A DNA stretch of 64,000 nucleotides from Asticcacaulis sp. AC466 (GTDB lineage Bacteria > Pseudomonadota > Alphaproteobacteria > Caulobacterales > Caulobacteraceae). This document shows, in pieces, positions 25,563-34,418 of this stretch. Location of the stretch: positions 744,001 through 808,000 of the forward strand of contig NZ_AWGE01000001.1 of assembly GCF_000495815.1 (NCBI RefSeq), written 5' to 3'. How positions within the stretch are numbered: position 1 is the stretch's first letter; each line of letters starts with the position of its first letter. A program made the position numbers and the translations under genes. The notes beneath the pieces were generated by a model. The model worked only from the letters and a program-made list of their open reading frames with translations. It ran no database searches and was not told where the DNA came from.

Positions 25563-25702
25563 AGAGACTGTGGATCTGGGTTCTGGTGATTGCCGTGATT
25601 GGTATTGGGGCGATCATTGGCGGCGGGGCCTATGTGTTCGATCCGAAGAAGGCCTGCCGTGACAGTGGCGGGCAATGGGTCAAGATGCACTGCGAATACT
25701 GA
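25559..25702 (+). CDS. 47-residue membrane protein coupled to the quinone oxidoreductase
   Basis: A short frame begins at ATG 25559, overlapping the oxidoreductase stop (ATGA), and encodes 47 residues: a two-residue basic start, a single hydrophobic helix (about 4-27) and a polar tail with two cysteines (ACRDSGGQW and MHCEY). The overlap, the coherent membrane helix and the G/C-rich third positions support it as a real gene. The cysteines would be periplasmic if the N-terminus is inside, and could form a disulphide. The function is unknown. Confidence 0.65.
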   Translation: MKRLWIWVLVIAVIGIGAIIGGGAYVFDPKKACRDSGGQWVKMHCEY

Positions 25703-25711
25703 CCGCGCGCT

Positions 25712-26314
25712 TTATGCCCGGGTCAGGACAAGGGTGTTGCGGACCGTGTAGTCCCGCCCATCATGGAGCCAGTCCAGCGCGCTTACCGCGGCTTCCAGGG
25801 CCGGTTGACGCGCGCCATCCAGGCGAATGTCGGCGGCCGGGCCGTCACTGTCCACCGCTACGCCGGTCGACAGCCAATGCAGGTCACTGGATAGGGGCCT
25901 ATCGTGCAAAAACGCCTGAACCGTTTCGAACAGGCGATAGGGCAGGGGCGGCCGTTCCTCGGTCGCGACGTGACGCAGGTAGCGTCCTGTAAACACACGC
26001 CAGGGGCCATCGGGCCGACGGATAACCTGGGTCAGCACGATGTTTGGATCGTGGCTCTGCCAGAAGGCGCTGCGCAGGACGGGAAAGCTGCCGTCTCGAA
26101 ACAGGTCCAGACCCGCGTCGAGCGGGTAGAGTTCGGTGATCACGCGATGCGCGTCCAGTGCGATTTCAACTGTCAGAAGGCGCCCCGTCGCATGGGCGCG
26201 AACGGCGGGAAACGCGTCATCGAGCAACAGCCAGTTGCCCCGGGTTTCCGGCACAAGGTCATGGTCGGTGAAAAGCGTCGTCAGTTCGGGGTGCATGGCA
26301 TGAAAATCAGTCAT
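25712..26314 (-). CDS. Conserved-looking protein of unknown function
   Basis: The 200-residue protein starts at ATG 26314 and ends near the small membrane gene. It contains ALDAHRVITELYPLDAGLDLF, WRVFTGRYLRHVATEERPPLPYRLFETVQAF and a C-terminal ALDWLHDGRDYTVRNTLVLTR. It has no signal peptide or membrane helix and many aromatic residues. I do not recognise the family. A frame extending further upstream would run through trcR on the opposite strand and is not credible. Confidence 0.7.
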   Translation of the reverse strand: MTDFHAMHPELTTLFTDHDLVPETRGNWLLLDDAFPAVRAHATGRLLTVEIALDAHRVITELYPLDAGLDLFRDGSFPVLRSAFWQSHDPNIVLTQVIRRPDGPWRVFTGRYLRHVATEERPPLPYRLFETVQAFLHDRPLSSDLHWLSTGVAVDSDGPAADIRLDGARQPALEAAVSALDWLHDGRDYTVRNTLVLTRA

Positions 26315-26415
26315 GGGTCTGACATAGGCACGCGGGCGGTGGTGATCCAGAGGCGGCCATGAAACGGGCTTCCCTTTCGCGAAAAATCGCTCTATACACT
26401 CACCCACACCCCCTG

Positions 26416-26438
26416 CGCCCGGCCGAAAAGGCCGGGCG
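26416..26438 (+). promoter_or_regulatory. Leader hairpin upstream of trcR
   Basis: A perfect 9-bp stem (CGCCCGGCC with GGCCGGGCG) and a GAAAA loop lies about 17 bases before the trcR ribosome site AAAGGA (26455-26460). No T-run follows, so it is more likely a leader structure than a terminator. Confidence 0.5.
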
Positions 26439-26467
26439 TAGCCATTTCTGGATAAAGGAAAATTCCC

Positions 26468-27181
26468 ATGGCCGACATCCTGATGCCCAAGGCCACCGCT
26501 GTTTGGCTCGTCGACAACACGTCCTTGTCGTTCGACCAGATCGCTGAATTCTGTGGCCTCCACCCGCTTGAAGTCAAAGGCATTGCCGATGGCGAAGTGG
26601 CGCGCGATATCCGCGGCGCCGATCCCATCGCCAACGGCCAGTTGACGCGCGAAGAACTGACCAAGGCGGAAGAAAAAGACACCTATCGCATGAAGGCGCT
26701 GGTCTCGCGCCACGCCGAATTGTTGAAGCCGTCCAAGAAGGCGCCGCGCTACACTCCGGTGTCCCGCCGCCAGGACCGCCCCGACGCCATCCTGTGGTTC
26801 GTCAAGAATCACCCGGAAGTCACGGATGCGCAGATTTCCAAGCTGCTGGGCACCACCAAGTCGACCATCGAGCAGGTGCGTTCGCGCACGCACTGGAATT
26901 CGTCCAACATCAAACCGGTGGACCCAGTAACCTTGGGCCTGATCGGCCAGATCGAACTGGACGCTGCGGTCCGTAAGGCAGCCGACGTCAAGCGCAAGCA
27001 CGCCGAAAAGCACGGTCTTCCGCTCGAAGATCCGTCGCTGAAGCCCGCGCAGACGATTCAGCCCGCGTTCGAGGAAGAAGACGACAGCCCCTATTCCAAG
27101 AAGACGGATTTATCGCTCGAGGACGTTTTCGGCGCCGGTGGCGGCAAGCGTTCGGAACCGGAAGAAGACGAGGACTATTGA
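26468..27181 (+). CDS. trcR: DUF1013 family cell-cycle regulator (TrcR)
   Basis: The 237-residue protein matches DUF1013, named TrcR, a GcrA-like transcription regulator of alphaproteobacteria. Key blocks are LMPKATAVWLVDNTSLSFDQIAEFCGLHPLEV (an HTH-like N-terminus, in two parts), GEVARDIRGADPI, and DAILWFVKNHPEVTDAQISKLLGTTKSTI (a second HTH-like segment, about 100-128). The tail is acidic. AAAGGA precedes the ATG. In this group it would act with GcrA/CtrA circuits; targets are not visible here. Confidence 0.88.
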   Translation: MADILMPKATAVWLVDNTSLSFDQIAEFCGLHPLEVKGIADGEVARDIRGADPIANGQLTREELTKAEEKDTYRMKALVSRHAELLKPSKKAPRYTPVSRRQDRPDAILWFVKNHPEVTDAQISKLLGTTKSTIEQVRSRTHWNSSNIKPVDPVTLGLIGQIELDAAVRKAADVKRKHAEKHGLPLEDPSLKPAQTIQPAFEEEDDSPYSKKTDLSLEDVFGAGGGKRSEPEEDEDY

Positions 27182-27286
27182 GTCCAATCCCGCAAGGGTG
27201 GCCGGTCGATACAGATCGGTCACAATTGCGGTGTAGCGGACATATGCTGCGATACCAGGTAGCGTGTGAAAGGGTGAGCAGGTTTT

Positions 27287-28369
27287 ATGAAAATCGCCAT
27301 CGTGCTGCCGCCGGGGTTCCTGTTCGACATCCATGCCCCGAATTCGATCGAAACGGTCGTGCGCACCTTACATGCCGGGGGTGATTTTGGGCACGAGGTA
27401 AAGGTTTTCTGCGATGCGGGCGCGCGTGACCATGGCGATATGAGCGTGGTCACCGTCCGGCCGGGGGGCGGGCGGAATCGAGCGGTCATTGCTGCGATAC
27501 GCGCCTTTGGACCGGACTATATCGAATTTCAGCAGAACATGGTGCGCCTCTATCCCATAGCGGCTGCTTTTCCTGAGATTCCCAACAGCATATATCGCCA
27601 CAACTACGTCAAGCCGCGGCGATCCGTGACGGGGCGCTTGCGCCGTTGGTGGTACGGCCGTCCGTTCGGCGCCTATATCTTCGTCAGCAGCGCCGCCCGC
27701 GACGATTTCCTGGCGCAGAGCCCACAATGGGCTGACCTGAGCTTCGCCGTTCCCAATCCCATCGATGCCGCCCTATGGTATGCCGATCCGCAAAGCCGCG
27801 ATCCGGTCGTCGTATTCTGCGGCCGCGCGGCGCCGGAAAAGGGGTTTGAGCCCTTCTGCCATGCCTTGGCCGCCGTTCTGACGGCGCGTCCGGCCTGGCG
27901 GGGGCAGTTGCTGATGAACAACAGTGTCACGCATCCAGCGTTCGTCGCCACGCAGTTGCGCCTGCTGGAGCCCTTCGGGTCGCGCGTGCGCCTGATGACC
28001 GATCTGCCGCTGAGCGACGTTCGCCGTGAAATGAAGCGGGCCGGGATAGCGGTTGTCCCGTCCTTGTGGGAGGAGGCCTTCGGCCTGACGGCGCTGGAAG
28101 CGCACGCAGCGGGTGCCGCAGTGGTCTCATCGGGCCGGGGCGGTCTTAAGGAAGTCAGCGGTTCGCACGCGGTTTACGTAAACGAGGTCACGGGTGAGAC
28201 CCTGGCGGCGGCGATTATCGGCCTGATCGATGATGCCCCGCGACGTACGGCCATGGCAGCGGACGGGCAAGCCTATGTCGCCAAGGCCCATACGGCAACT
28301 CAGCGTGCGAACGAATTGAATGTGGCACGTTTATATATCCAGGCTAAGGGGCACCCCCGCTCCAGATAA
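27287..28369 (+). CDS. Family 4 glycosyltransferase
   Basis: This 360-residue GT-B enzyme has FNQQN-like FQQNMVRLYPIAAAFP in the first domain, VVFCGRAAPEKGFEPF at the nucleotide-sugar domain entry, SLWEEAFGLTALEAHAAGAAVVSSGRGGLKEV with the EX7E motif (Glu ... Glu) and a C-terminal helix. It transfers a sugar to a lipid or glycan acceptor at the inner membrane; donor and acceptor cannot be told. It follows trcR by about 100 bases and is otherwise alone. Confidence 0.85.
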   Translation: MKIAIVLPPGFLFDIHAPNSIETVVRTLHAGGDFGHEVKVFCDAGARDHGDMSVVTVRPGGGRNRAVIAAIRAFGPDYIEFQQNMVRLYPIAAAFPEIPNSIYRHNYVKPRRSVTGRLRRWWYGRPFGAYIFVSSAARDDFLAQSPQWADLSFAVPNPIDAALWYADPQSRDPVVVFCGRAAPEKGFEPFCHALAAVLTARPAWRGQLLMNNSVTHPAFVATQLRLLEPFGSRVRLMTDLPLSDVRREMKRAGIAVVPSLWEEAFGLTALEAHAAGAAVVSSGRGGLKEVSGSHAVYVNEVTGETLAAAIIGLIDDAPRRTAMAADGQAYVAKAHTATQRANELNVARLYIQAKGHPRSR

Positions 28370-28373
28370 AAAG

Positions 28374-28398
28374 ATGCCCGCCGTGGGGTGGCGGGCAT
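28374..28398 (-). terminator. Terminator after the rod-like gene
   Basis: A perfect 9-bp stem (ATGCCCGCC with GGCGGGCAT) with a 7-base loop; the minus strand continues with TCTTTTT. It also separates the convergent glycosyltransferase gene. Confidence 0.85.
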
Positions 28399-28437
28399 GT
28401 AGGTTTAGGGGAACAAGAAACACTCAGAAATGGATAT

Positions 28438-28653
28438 CTACGCCTTGATATCAAGCAGGCGTCCCATCATCTCGTCGGCGGTCTTGGCGACGGAAATGCT
28501 GGCCTCGAAGGCTGTCCGGGACTCGATCTGGCCGACCACATCGCTGACGATATCGCCGCCGCTTGAGGCATCGCGGACCGTGTTGGCGGCGGCGGCTTCG
28601 AAGCGCTGGTTGGCGGCATAAACGCCGGAATAGGCTGAACTGATCGCGGACAT
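28438..28653 (-). CDS. Very short flagellar rod-like protein
   Basis: At 71 residues this protein has both ends of a flagellar rod/hook protein but no middle domain: SSAYSGVYAANQRFEAAAANTV resembles the N-terminal rod motif and IESRTAFEASISVAKTADEMMGRLLDI resembles the C-terminal basal-body signature (as in FlgC and FlgE). It could be an accessory rod or junction protein, or a relic. It lies downstream of pheT on the same strand but has its own upstream region with several TTAA half-sites. A DnaA-type TTATCCACA overlaps its start. Confidence 0.75.
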   Translation of the reverse strand: MSAISSAYSGVYAANQRFEAAAANTVRDASSGGDIVSDVVGQIESRTAFEASISVAKTADEMMGRLLDIKA

Positions 28654-28661
28654 GTGGATAA
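28653..28661 (-). promoter_or_regulatory. DnaA-box-like 9-mer at the rod-like gene start
   Basis: The minus strand reads TTATCCACA with its last A being the first base of the ATG. This is the exact DnaA consensus, but a 9-mer is expected by chance about once in two windows this size. Confidence 0.3.
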
Positions 28662-28797
28662 CTATGTGCGCGAAAGTTTAAGGTTGTTTTTAAGGACGCA
28701 GTTAATGGGTGTTAAGCCAGATACTGGGATTGGAGTGCGTTCAGCGACCGAGACTGGCGAGTGGCGCGATCTATCGCCGCCACCCGCGAGATCACTT

Positions 28798-31182
28798 TCA
28801 GCTACGGAGCGCGGCGCCGGTCTTTTGCGCGGCGGCGATAATCCGGGCCGACACGGCTTCGATTTCCGGCTCTGTAAGCGTCTTGTCTACCGGTGTTAGG
28901 GTAACCATGACGGCAAGCGATTTCTGACCGTCAGGTACACCAGCACCCGTATAGACGTCGAAGACCTGAGCATCGCTGATCAGTGTCTTTTCAGCGCCCT
29001 TGATCGCACGGACCAGATCACCAGAAGCGGCGGTGTCGGGGACAAGGAAGGCGAAGTCGCGCGTCAGCGGCATGAACGGCGACAGAGTCAGTGCCCCTTT
29101 TGACTTGCCACCCTTCGACTTCGGCAAGGGCAGGTTGTCGATGCGGATTTCGAATCCAAGATAGGCGCCATCAAGGTCCATCGCCTTCAGCACGGCAGGA
29201 TGTAGTTCGCCGAATTCAGCCACGATCTGTTTTGGCCCCAATTGCAGGCGCGCTGAGCGACCGGGATGCCAGTAGCCACTGTTCTGGCCCTGGGCCAGTT
29301 GCAACGACGCCACCGGCGCGCCCATGTCTTCGAGCAGGCGCATCAGATCGCCTTTCAGCGCGAACAGGGCGGTCTCGCCCGTGTTCTGCCAGTGACGTGT
29401 CTTGTCGGGCGCCTTGATGGCGGTGATGGTCGTCTTCTGGTCGTTGGGTTCCAGGCCCTGATAGATCGGCCCGATTTCGAACAGTTGCACCCCGGCGAAG
29501 CCGCGCGATGCATTGCGGCCAGCGGCTTCCAGAAGGTTCGGCAAGGCGGACGGGCGCATGCAGTTCAGTTCCGAGGCGATCGGATTGGCGAGCAGCAGCT
29601 TGTCGTCTCCGCCGCCGAACAGCTTGGCCCATTCCTGGCGCATGAAGGACCAGGTGACCGCTTCCGAATAGCCATAGGCAGCGAGGGCGCGACGCGCGAC
29701 GCGGGCCTTTGCCTGCGGGGCGGTCAGAACACCGCCGGGGCGGGGATTGACGACGGGCAGCGGCGTGGCCGGCAGGTTTTTGAAGCCATGGATACGGGCG
29801 ACTTCCTCGACCAGATCCGCCTTGCCTTCGACGTCGCGGCGCCATGACGGCACGGAGACGTCATAGGCGTTGCCGTCATTTGCGATACCGAAGCCGAGTG
29901 CGCCGAGGATGCGCTTTATCTCATCATTGCCGACGGACAGGCCGGTCAGCTTGCCGACATAAGCGGGATCAAAGCGGACATTGGGGCGCCGTGCCGGCAA
30001 TTCACCGGCCGCCACGATTTCCGAGGCTTCCCCGCCGCACAGGTCAAGGATCAGTTGCGTGGCCAGCTCAAGGCCCGGCACGGTGAATTCCGGATCGACG
30101 CCGCGCGCGAAGCGATATTGCGCGTCCGAGGTAATGGTGGTCGTGCGGCCGGTCTGGGCGGTGCGGATCGGGTCGAACCAGGCGGATTCGAGGAAGACAT
30201 CGGTCGTTTCGTCCGAAACGCCGGTGCTTTCGCCCCCCATGATGCCGCCCAGGCCAATGACGCCGGACGCATCCATGATCGCGCACATTTCCGGCGTAAC
30301 GGAATATGTTTTCCCGTCGAGGGCTAAAAATTCCGAATTTTCGGAAGGGATTCCCGCAACAAGCGAAGGGCCGGACAGCTTGGCGGCATCATAGACATGC
30401 AGTGGCCGCGCGCGGTCGTAGGACAGGTAGTTGGTGATATCGACCAGGGTGCTGATCGGTTTCAGCCCGATACTGGTCAGACGGGTTTGCAGCCATTCCG
30501 GCGACGGCCCATTCTTCACGCCGCGGATCAGGCGGCCGGAAAAGAAGCGGCAGGCATCGCCATCAACGCTGACCGAAATGGGCGAGGGGAAGGCGCCGGT
30601 CACAGGCGTGACGGCTTTGTCTTCGAAAATGCCAAGACCAGTAGCGGCCAGATCGCGGGCGATGCCATTGACGCCCAGCCAGTCGGGGCGGTTGGGGGTG
30701 ACTTCGAAATCGATCACCGGCTCGGCGCCGAAAACCTGGGCGGCTGGTGTGCCGACGGCGAGATCGTCGGGCAGGTCCAGAATGCCGTCGGACTCTTCGG
30801 ACAGCTGAAGCTCGGCGGCGGAACACATCATGCCGTTGGAAACGACGCCGCGCACCGGCTTTTCAACCAGTGTCACGTCAAGGCCGGGCACGTAGGCGCC
30901 GATAGGGGCATAGATGGTGGTCATGCCAGCGCGGGCATTGGGCGCGCCGCAGACGATTTCCTTCAGGCCGTCAACCGTGTCCACCTGCAGGACCTGCAAC
31001 TTGTCCGCATTTGGGTGCTTGGCGGCGGAAACGACCTTGGCGACCGAAAACGGCTTGAGCGCCTTGGTGGCATCGATAACGTCTTCGACTTCGAGGCCGG
31101 CCATGGTCATGGCGGCGGCCACGTCTTCGATGGAGGCGTCGGTCTTGAGGTGGTCTTTCAACCAGGAGAGCGAGAATTTCAT
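28798..31182 (-). CDS. pheT: Phenylalanyl-tRNA synthetase beta subunit
   Basis: PheT pairs with PheS as a heterotetramer that charges tRNA-Phe. The 794-residue chain starts [11 protein letters not shown] and includes the EMAP-type tRNA-binding domain (about 39-150, [25 protein letters not shown]), the B3/B4 editing domain, B5, the catalytic-like module with EAVTWSFM, and a C-terminal ferredoxin-fold anticodon domain ([10 protein letters not shown]...[10 protein letters not shown]). The start at 31182 is chosen because the family begins MKFS. It follows pheS by about 50 bases. Confidence 0.97.
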   Translation of the reverse strand: MKFSLSWLKDHLKTDASIEDVAAAMTMAGLEVEDVIDATKALKPFSVAKVVSAAKHPNADKLQVLQVDTVDGLKEIVCGAPNARAGMTTIYAPIGAYVPGLDVTLVEKPVRGVVSNGMMCSAAELQLSEESDGILDLPDDLAVGTPAAQVFGAEPVIDFEVTPNRPDWLGVNGIARDLAATGLGIFEDKAVTPVTGAFPSPISVSVDGDACRFFSGRLIRGVKNGPSPEWLQTRLTSIGLKPISTLVDITNYLSYDRARPLHVYDAAKLSGPSLVAGIPSENSEFLALDGKTYSVTPEMCAIMDASGVIGLGGIMGGESTGVSDETTDVFLESAWFDPIRTAQTGRTTTITSDAQYRFARGVDPEFTVPGLELATQLILDLCGGEASEIVAAGELPARRPNVRFDPAYVGKLTGLSVGNDEIKRILGALGFGIANDGNAYDVSVPSWRRDVEGKADLVEEVARIHGFKNLPATPLPVVNPRPGGVLTAPQAKARVARRALAAYGYSEAVTWSFMRQEWAKLFGGGDDKLLLANPIASELNCMRPSALPNLLEAAGRNASRGFAGVQLFEIGPIYQGLEPNDQKTTITAIKAPDKTRHWQNTGETALFALKGDLMRLLEDMGAPVASLQLAQGQNSGYWHPGRSARLQLGPKQIVAEFGELHPAVLKAMDLDGAYLGFEIRIDNLPLPKSKGGKSKGALTLSPFMPLTRDFAFLVPDTAASGDLVRAIKGAEKTLISDAQVFDVYTGAGVPDGQKSLAVMVTLTPVDKTLTEPEIEAVSARIIAAAQKTGAALRS

Positions 31183-31233
31183 GGCTATATCTTTATTTCG
31201 GCGCCGGGGCGGCGTGCCGCCCGGCAATAAGCG

Positions 31234-32307
31234 TTAGGAGAGACCGGAGGCGCTGTTCGGGGCGGTGAAGCCGCTAAAACCATAGTGGCCAAGCCAGCGG
31301 GTATCGGCGGCGAACATGTCGCGCAGGTCCGGCACGCCGTATTTCAGCATGGCCAGGCGATCGACGCCCATGCCCCAGGCAAAGCCCTGATATGCGTCCG
31401 GATCAATGCCGCACGCTTTCAGCACGTTCGGGTGAACCATGCCGCAGCCCAGGATTTCCAGCCACGAGTCGCCGGTGCCGACCTTCAGTTCGCCCTTTTC
31501 CCACGAGCAGCGCACGTCCATTTCGGCGGACGGCTCGGTGAAGGGGAAGTGGTGGGGACGGAACTGGGTCGTGACGTCGTTGGTTTCGAAGAAGCGAGAA
31601 ATGAATGTTTCCAGCACCCATTTCAGATGCCCCATATGCGCCGTCTGGTCGATGACCAGGCCTTCGATCTGGTGGAACATCGGCGTGTGGGTCTGATCGG
31701 AGTCGCAGCGGAAGACGCGACCCGGCACGATCAGGCGGAAGGGCGGCTTGCCCGACACCATCGAACGGATCTGGACCGGTGAGGTATGGGTGCGCAATAG
31801 CTTGCGCACGCCGTTTTCATCGGGATTGAAGAAGAAGGTGTCGTGCATTTCGCGCGCCGGATGCTTCTCGGGGAAGTTCAGGGCGGTGAAGTTGTGGAAG
31901 TCGTCTTCGATGTCCGGTCCTTCGGCGACCTCGAAGCCCATTTCGGCGAAGATGGCGATCATCTCATCCATGACCTGGAGGGTCGGGTGGACGCCGCCCT
32001 TCGGACGTGGCGCGGACGGCAGGGACAGGTCAATACGTTCGTTTTGCAGCCGCTGGGCCAGATGCGCAGCCTCAAGCGTGTCCTTGCGGGCATCCAGCTG
32101 TGTCTGGATGGCGTCACGCACGGCGTTGATGGCGGCGCCGGTCGTCTTGCGCTCTTCCGGCGGCAGGGCGCCCAGTGTCTTGAGCAGGCCCGAAATGCGG
32201 CCGGTCTTGCCCAGCGCCGAAACGCGCACGGCATCCAGCGCGCCCAGGTCGGCGGCGGCGGCGATTTCGCCTTCGATTTCACTTTGCAGGTCGGTGTAGG
32301 CGGTCAT
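31234..32307 (-). CDS. pheS: Phenylalanyl-tRNA synthetase alpha subunit
   Basis: PheS is the 357-residue catalytic subunit. It has an N-terminal coiled coil (about 1-90), then class II motifs: [46 protein letters not shown] (motif 1 region), [20 protein letters not shown] (motif 2) and [21 protein letters not shown] (motif 3). It lies between rplT and pheT on the minus strand. Confidence 0.97.
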   Translation of the reverse strand: MTAYTDLQSEIEGEIAAAADLGALDAVRVSALGKTGRISGLLKTLGALPPEERKTTGAAINAVRDAIQTQLDARKDTLEAAHLAQRLQNERIDLSLPSAPRPKGGVHPTLQVMDEMIAIFAEMGFEVAEGPDIEDDFHNFTALNFPEKHPAREMHDTFFFNPDENGVRKLLRTHTSPVQIRSMVSGKPPFRLIVPGRVFRCDSDQTHTPMFHQIEGLVIDQTAHMGHLKWVLETFISRFFETNDVTTQFRPHHFPFTEPSAEMDVRCSWEKGELKVGTGDSWLEILGCGMVHPNVLKACGIDPDAYQGFAWGMGVDRLAMLKYGVPDLRDMFAADTRWLGHYGFSGFTAPNSASGLS

Positions 32308-32443
32308 TTTCGTATCTTTTAGAGAAGAAGTGCCAAGAGGCGATGGGCTGGTTTAGAGCGCTTCCTGCCAAAATGTAAGCATTTTCGACAAGAGGCGCGG
32401 TTGGAATGGCGCGATGAAACCGGCGGGTTGCGAAAGCACAAAA

Positions 32444-32472
32444 AACCCCGCGACCGGTAAAGGTGCGGGGTT
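32444..32472 (-). terminator. Terminator after rplT
   Basis: Arms AACCCCGC and GCGGGGTT with an additional ACC/GGT pairing inside. On the minus strand the hairpin is followed by a T-run. It separates rpmI-rplT from pheST. Confidence 0.85.
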
Positions 32473-32497
32473 CTTATGTTCAGGTCTGATCAGAAAA

Positions 32498-32854
32498 TCA
32501 GGCCAGAGCCGAGCGCACCTTGTCCGCAATGGCCTTAAAGCCATTCAGGTCATGCATGGCGACGTCGGACAGAACCTTACGGTCCATGTCGATGCCGGCC
32601 AGGTTCAGACCGTGGATAAATTGCGAATAGGTGAAGCCTTCCAGGCGGGCAGCGGCATTGATGCGCTGGATCCACAGGGCACGGAAGTTACGCTTGTTGA
32701 CCTTACGGTCACGGTAAGCGTATTGGCCGGCCTTGTCGACGGCGGCCTTGGCGGTGCGGATGGTGTTCTTGCGGCGGCCGTAGAAGCCCTTGGCAAGTTT
32801 CAGAACTTTTTTGTGACGGGCGTGGGAAACTACGCCTCTTTTAACGCGAGCCAT
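32498..32854 (-). CDS. rplT: 50S ribosomal protein L20
   Basis: The 118-residue L20 is an early assembly protein of the large subunit and often represses its own operon. Family marks [28 protein letters not shown] (two parts) and [22 protein letters not shown] are intact. It follows rpmI by about 15 bases on the minus strand. Confidence 0.98.
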   Translation of the reverse strand: MARVKRGVVSHARHKKVLKLAKGFYGRRKNTIRTAKAAVDKAGQYAYRDRKVNKRNFRALWIQRINAAARLEGFTYSQFIHGLNLAGIDMDRKVLSDVAMHDLNGFKAIADKVRSALA

Positions 32855-32869
32855 ATGTGTCTGCTCCTC

Positions 32870-33067
32870 TTAGGCGTAAGGCATGTAGGATTTGATCTTC
32901 ACGATGTCCGGCGCGGACATCACTTCGGTACCCCGGTTTTGACGGATGTACTTCGAATTGTGCGAGATCAAACGGTGGCGCTTACCGGCGACGCCGGCCT
33001 TTACCTTGCCTGAAGCAGTGATACGGAAACGCTTTTTAGCGCCCGACTTGGTCTTCAACTTGGGCAT
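32870..33067 (-). CDS. rpmI: 50S ribosomal protein L35
   Basis: The 65-residue basic protein starts [20 protein letters not shown] and ends [10 protein letters not shown], as in alphaproteobacterial L35. An upstream in-frame extension is not family-like. It starts the rpmI-rplT unit; infC, its usual upstream partner, is 7 kb away. Confidence 0.97.
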   Translation of the reverse strand: MPKLKTKSGAKKRFRITASGKVKAGVAGKRHRLISHNSKYIRQNRGTEVMSAPDIVKIKSYMPYA

Positions 33068-33290
33068 TTCATGTACGGCTGTGTTAAAGCCGCCCTCTAT
33101 AGGAATTAAAACCCGCCAAGGCATGCCTTTTGGCCCGTCGGGTCGGAAGTGTGTCAAGCGGCGCGGCGGACCACGCGCAAGAACGGCGGGTGTTACAGGA
33201 AAAGGACGGCGAAGGCAAGCGGAGTCTCAGGGTTGCATGCATTGCCGCGAAATGCCGTATAGTCGGGCGACTCTATAACATGGAGAGCCG

Positions 33291-33758
33291 ATGTCGTTGC
33301 AACTTCCCCAGTTTCCCGTTTTCGGCGGGTGCCAGTGTGGCCATGTGCGTTACAGGCTGAAGGCCGTGCCGATCGTCTTTTATCTGTGCCACTGCACCCA
33401 TTGCCAGAAGCAGTCGTCTTCGGCCTTCGGCGAGTCGGTCAAGGTGCGCGCCGTCGATGTCGAGGTATCGGGTGAACCGGCGATATTCGAAATTGCCGCG
33501 GACAGCGGCAAGATTAAAACCTGTGAGTTTTGTCCCCGGTGTGGCATTCGCTTGTTCCACGGTCGTACCGCGGGCGCCGAGACATTCAATATCAAGGGCG
33601 GGACACTGGATGACGCAACGTGGCTGCGTCCGGCGGGGCACATCTGGACCCGCTCCAAGCAGGCCTTCTATGTCATAGGCCCTGACGAGATCGATTACCC
33701 GGCCGATCCCGACTACGCCGTCCTGAGACGCAAATGGCAGGACATGATCGGCGGCTGA
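33291..33758 (+). CDS. GFA (CENP-V) family zinc protein
   Basis: This 155-residue protein has the GFA zinc-binding cysteines: CQCGHVRY (about 14-21), CHCTHC (about 33-38) and CEFCPRCG (about 77-84). GFA proteins were named for glutathione-dependent formaldehyde activation, but most members have unknown substrates. It is divergent from rpmI and has no formaldehyde genes nearby. Cytoplasmic. Confidence 0.88.
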   Translation: MSLQLPQFPVFGGCQCGHVRYRLKAVPIVFYLCHCTHCQKQSSSAFGESVKVRAVDVEVSGEPAIFEIAADSGKIKTCEFCPRCGIRLFHGRTAGAETFNIKGGTLDDATWLRPAGHIWTRSKQAFYVIGPDEIDYPADPDYAVLRRKWQDMIGG

Positions 33759-34418
33759 CTATTTGGTCTGAGCGGCGATCACGCGCTGAATCGCTTCGGC
33801 GCAGGGCTTGGTCACCTGGAACCGGGCCGTCGCCATCTGGGCCTGGTTGAAATTGATAAAGCCCATACCGCCCGTGGGCAGCCAGCCGTAGAAGGTGGAA
33901 ATCCGCGCGATCAGATCGTTCGGCGTCGGCTGGGAAATGTCTGCGCCAGCGTCGTAGGGGCGGAAGATGGCGCCTGTCTCGCGGTTCATCCACATGATGT
34001 CCCAGAAATCGGTTTGGTAAATATGCAGCAGCAGACGGTTGAAGCCGTTGGTGGTCCACGTCACCTCGCCGGCGCATACAATATAGCTCAACTGGTCCGA
34101 GGTTGAATGAAATTCCCAACCGGGGGTGAGTCCATAGCGCCGCTTGAGACGTTCCATGCGGGCGCGATGGCGTTTATCCTGGTTGGGCGATTGCAGCGCG
34201 ACCAGATGACAGGGCGCGCCTTCGCCCAAAGCCGCCGTGGCCACCGTATTGAAGCGGTCGAGCAGGGCGCGCAGTTCAGCATGGTCGTGCGCGGCCTTGC
34301 GATTGTCCGGCAGCAGATGAAACCGCGTCAGGTTCCAGCCGTCGGCTTGGCGCAGCAAATGCCCGACCGGGTGCGTGTTAGGGTGGAAGCGATGCCAGTC
34401 AGCCTGAAAACGATCCAT
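33759..34418 (-). CDS. Protein of unknown function
   Basis: This 219-residue soluble protein is rich in aromatic residues. Notable segments are FHLLPDNRKAAHDHAELRALLDRF, LLLHIYQTDFWDIMWMNRETGAIFRPYDAGADI (two parts) and FYGWLPTGGMGFINF. I do not recognise a family with confidence; the RPYDAGADI segment recalls some short proteins of toxin-immunity type, but that is weak. It is directly downstream of the MFS transporter on the minus strand (start and stop adjoin), so the two may be co-transcribed. Confidence 0.7.
   Translation of the reverse strand: MDRFQADWHRFHPNTHPVGHLLRQADGWNLTRFHLLPDNRKAAHDHAELRALLDRFNTVATAALGEGAPCHLVALQSPNQDKRHRARMERLKRRYGLTPGWEFHSTSDQLSYIVCAGEVTWTTNGFNRLLLHIYQTDFWDIMWMNRETGAIFRPYDAGADISQPTPNDLIARISTFYGWLPTGGMGFINFNQAQMATARFQVTKPCAEAIQRVIAAQTK

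Noticed and set aside
26315-27013. Upstream extension of the 25712-26314 gene
   Set aside because: It would run antisense through trcR; the methionine at 26314 gives a coherent protein.
28678-28700. CtrA box before the rod-like gene
   Set aside because: TTAA half-sites occur but spacings are 6 or 8 rather than 7, so no confident CtrA box is called.
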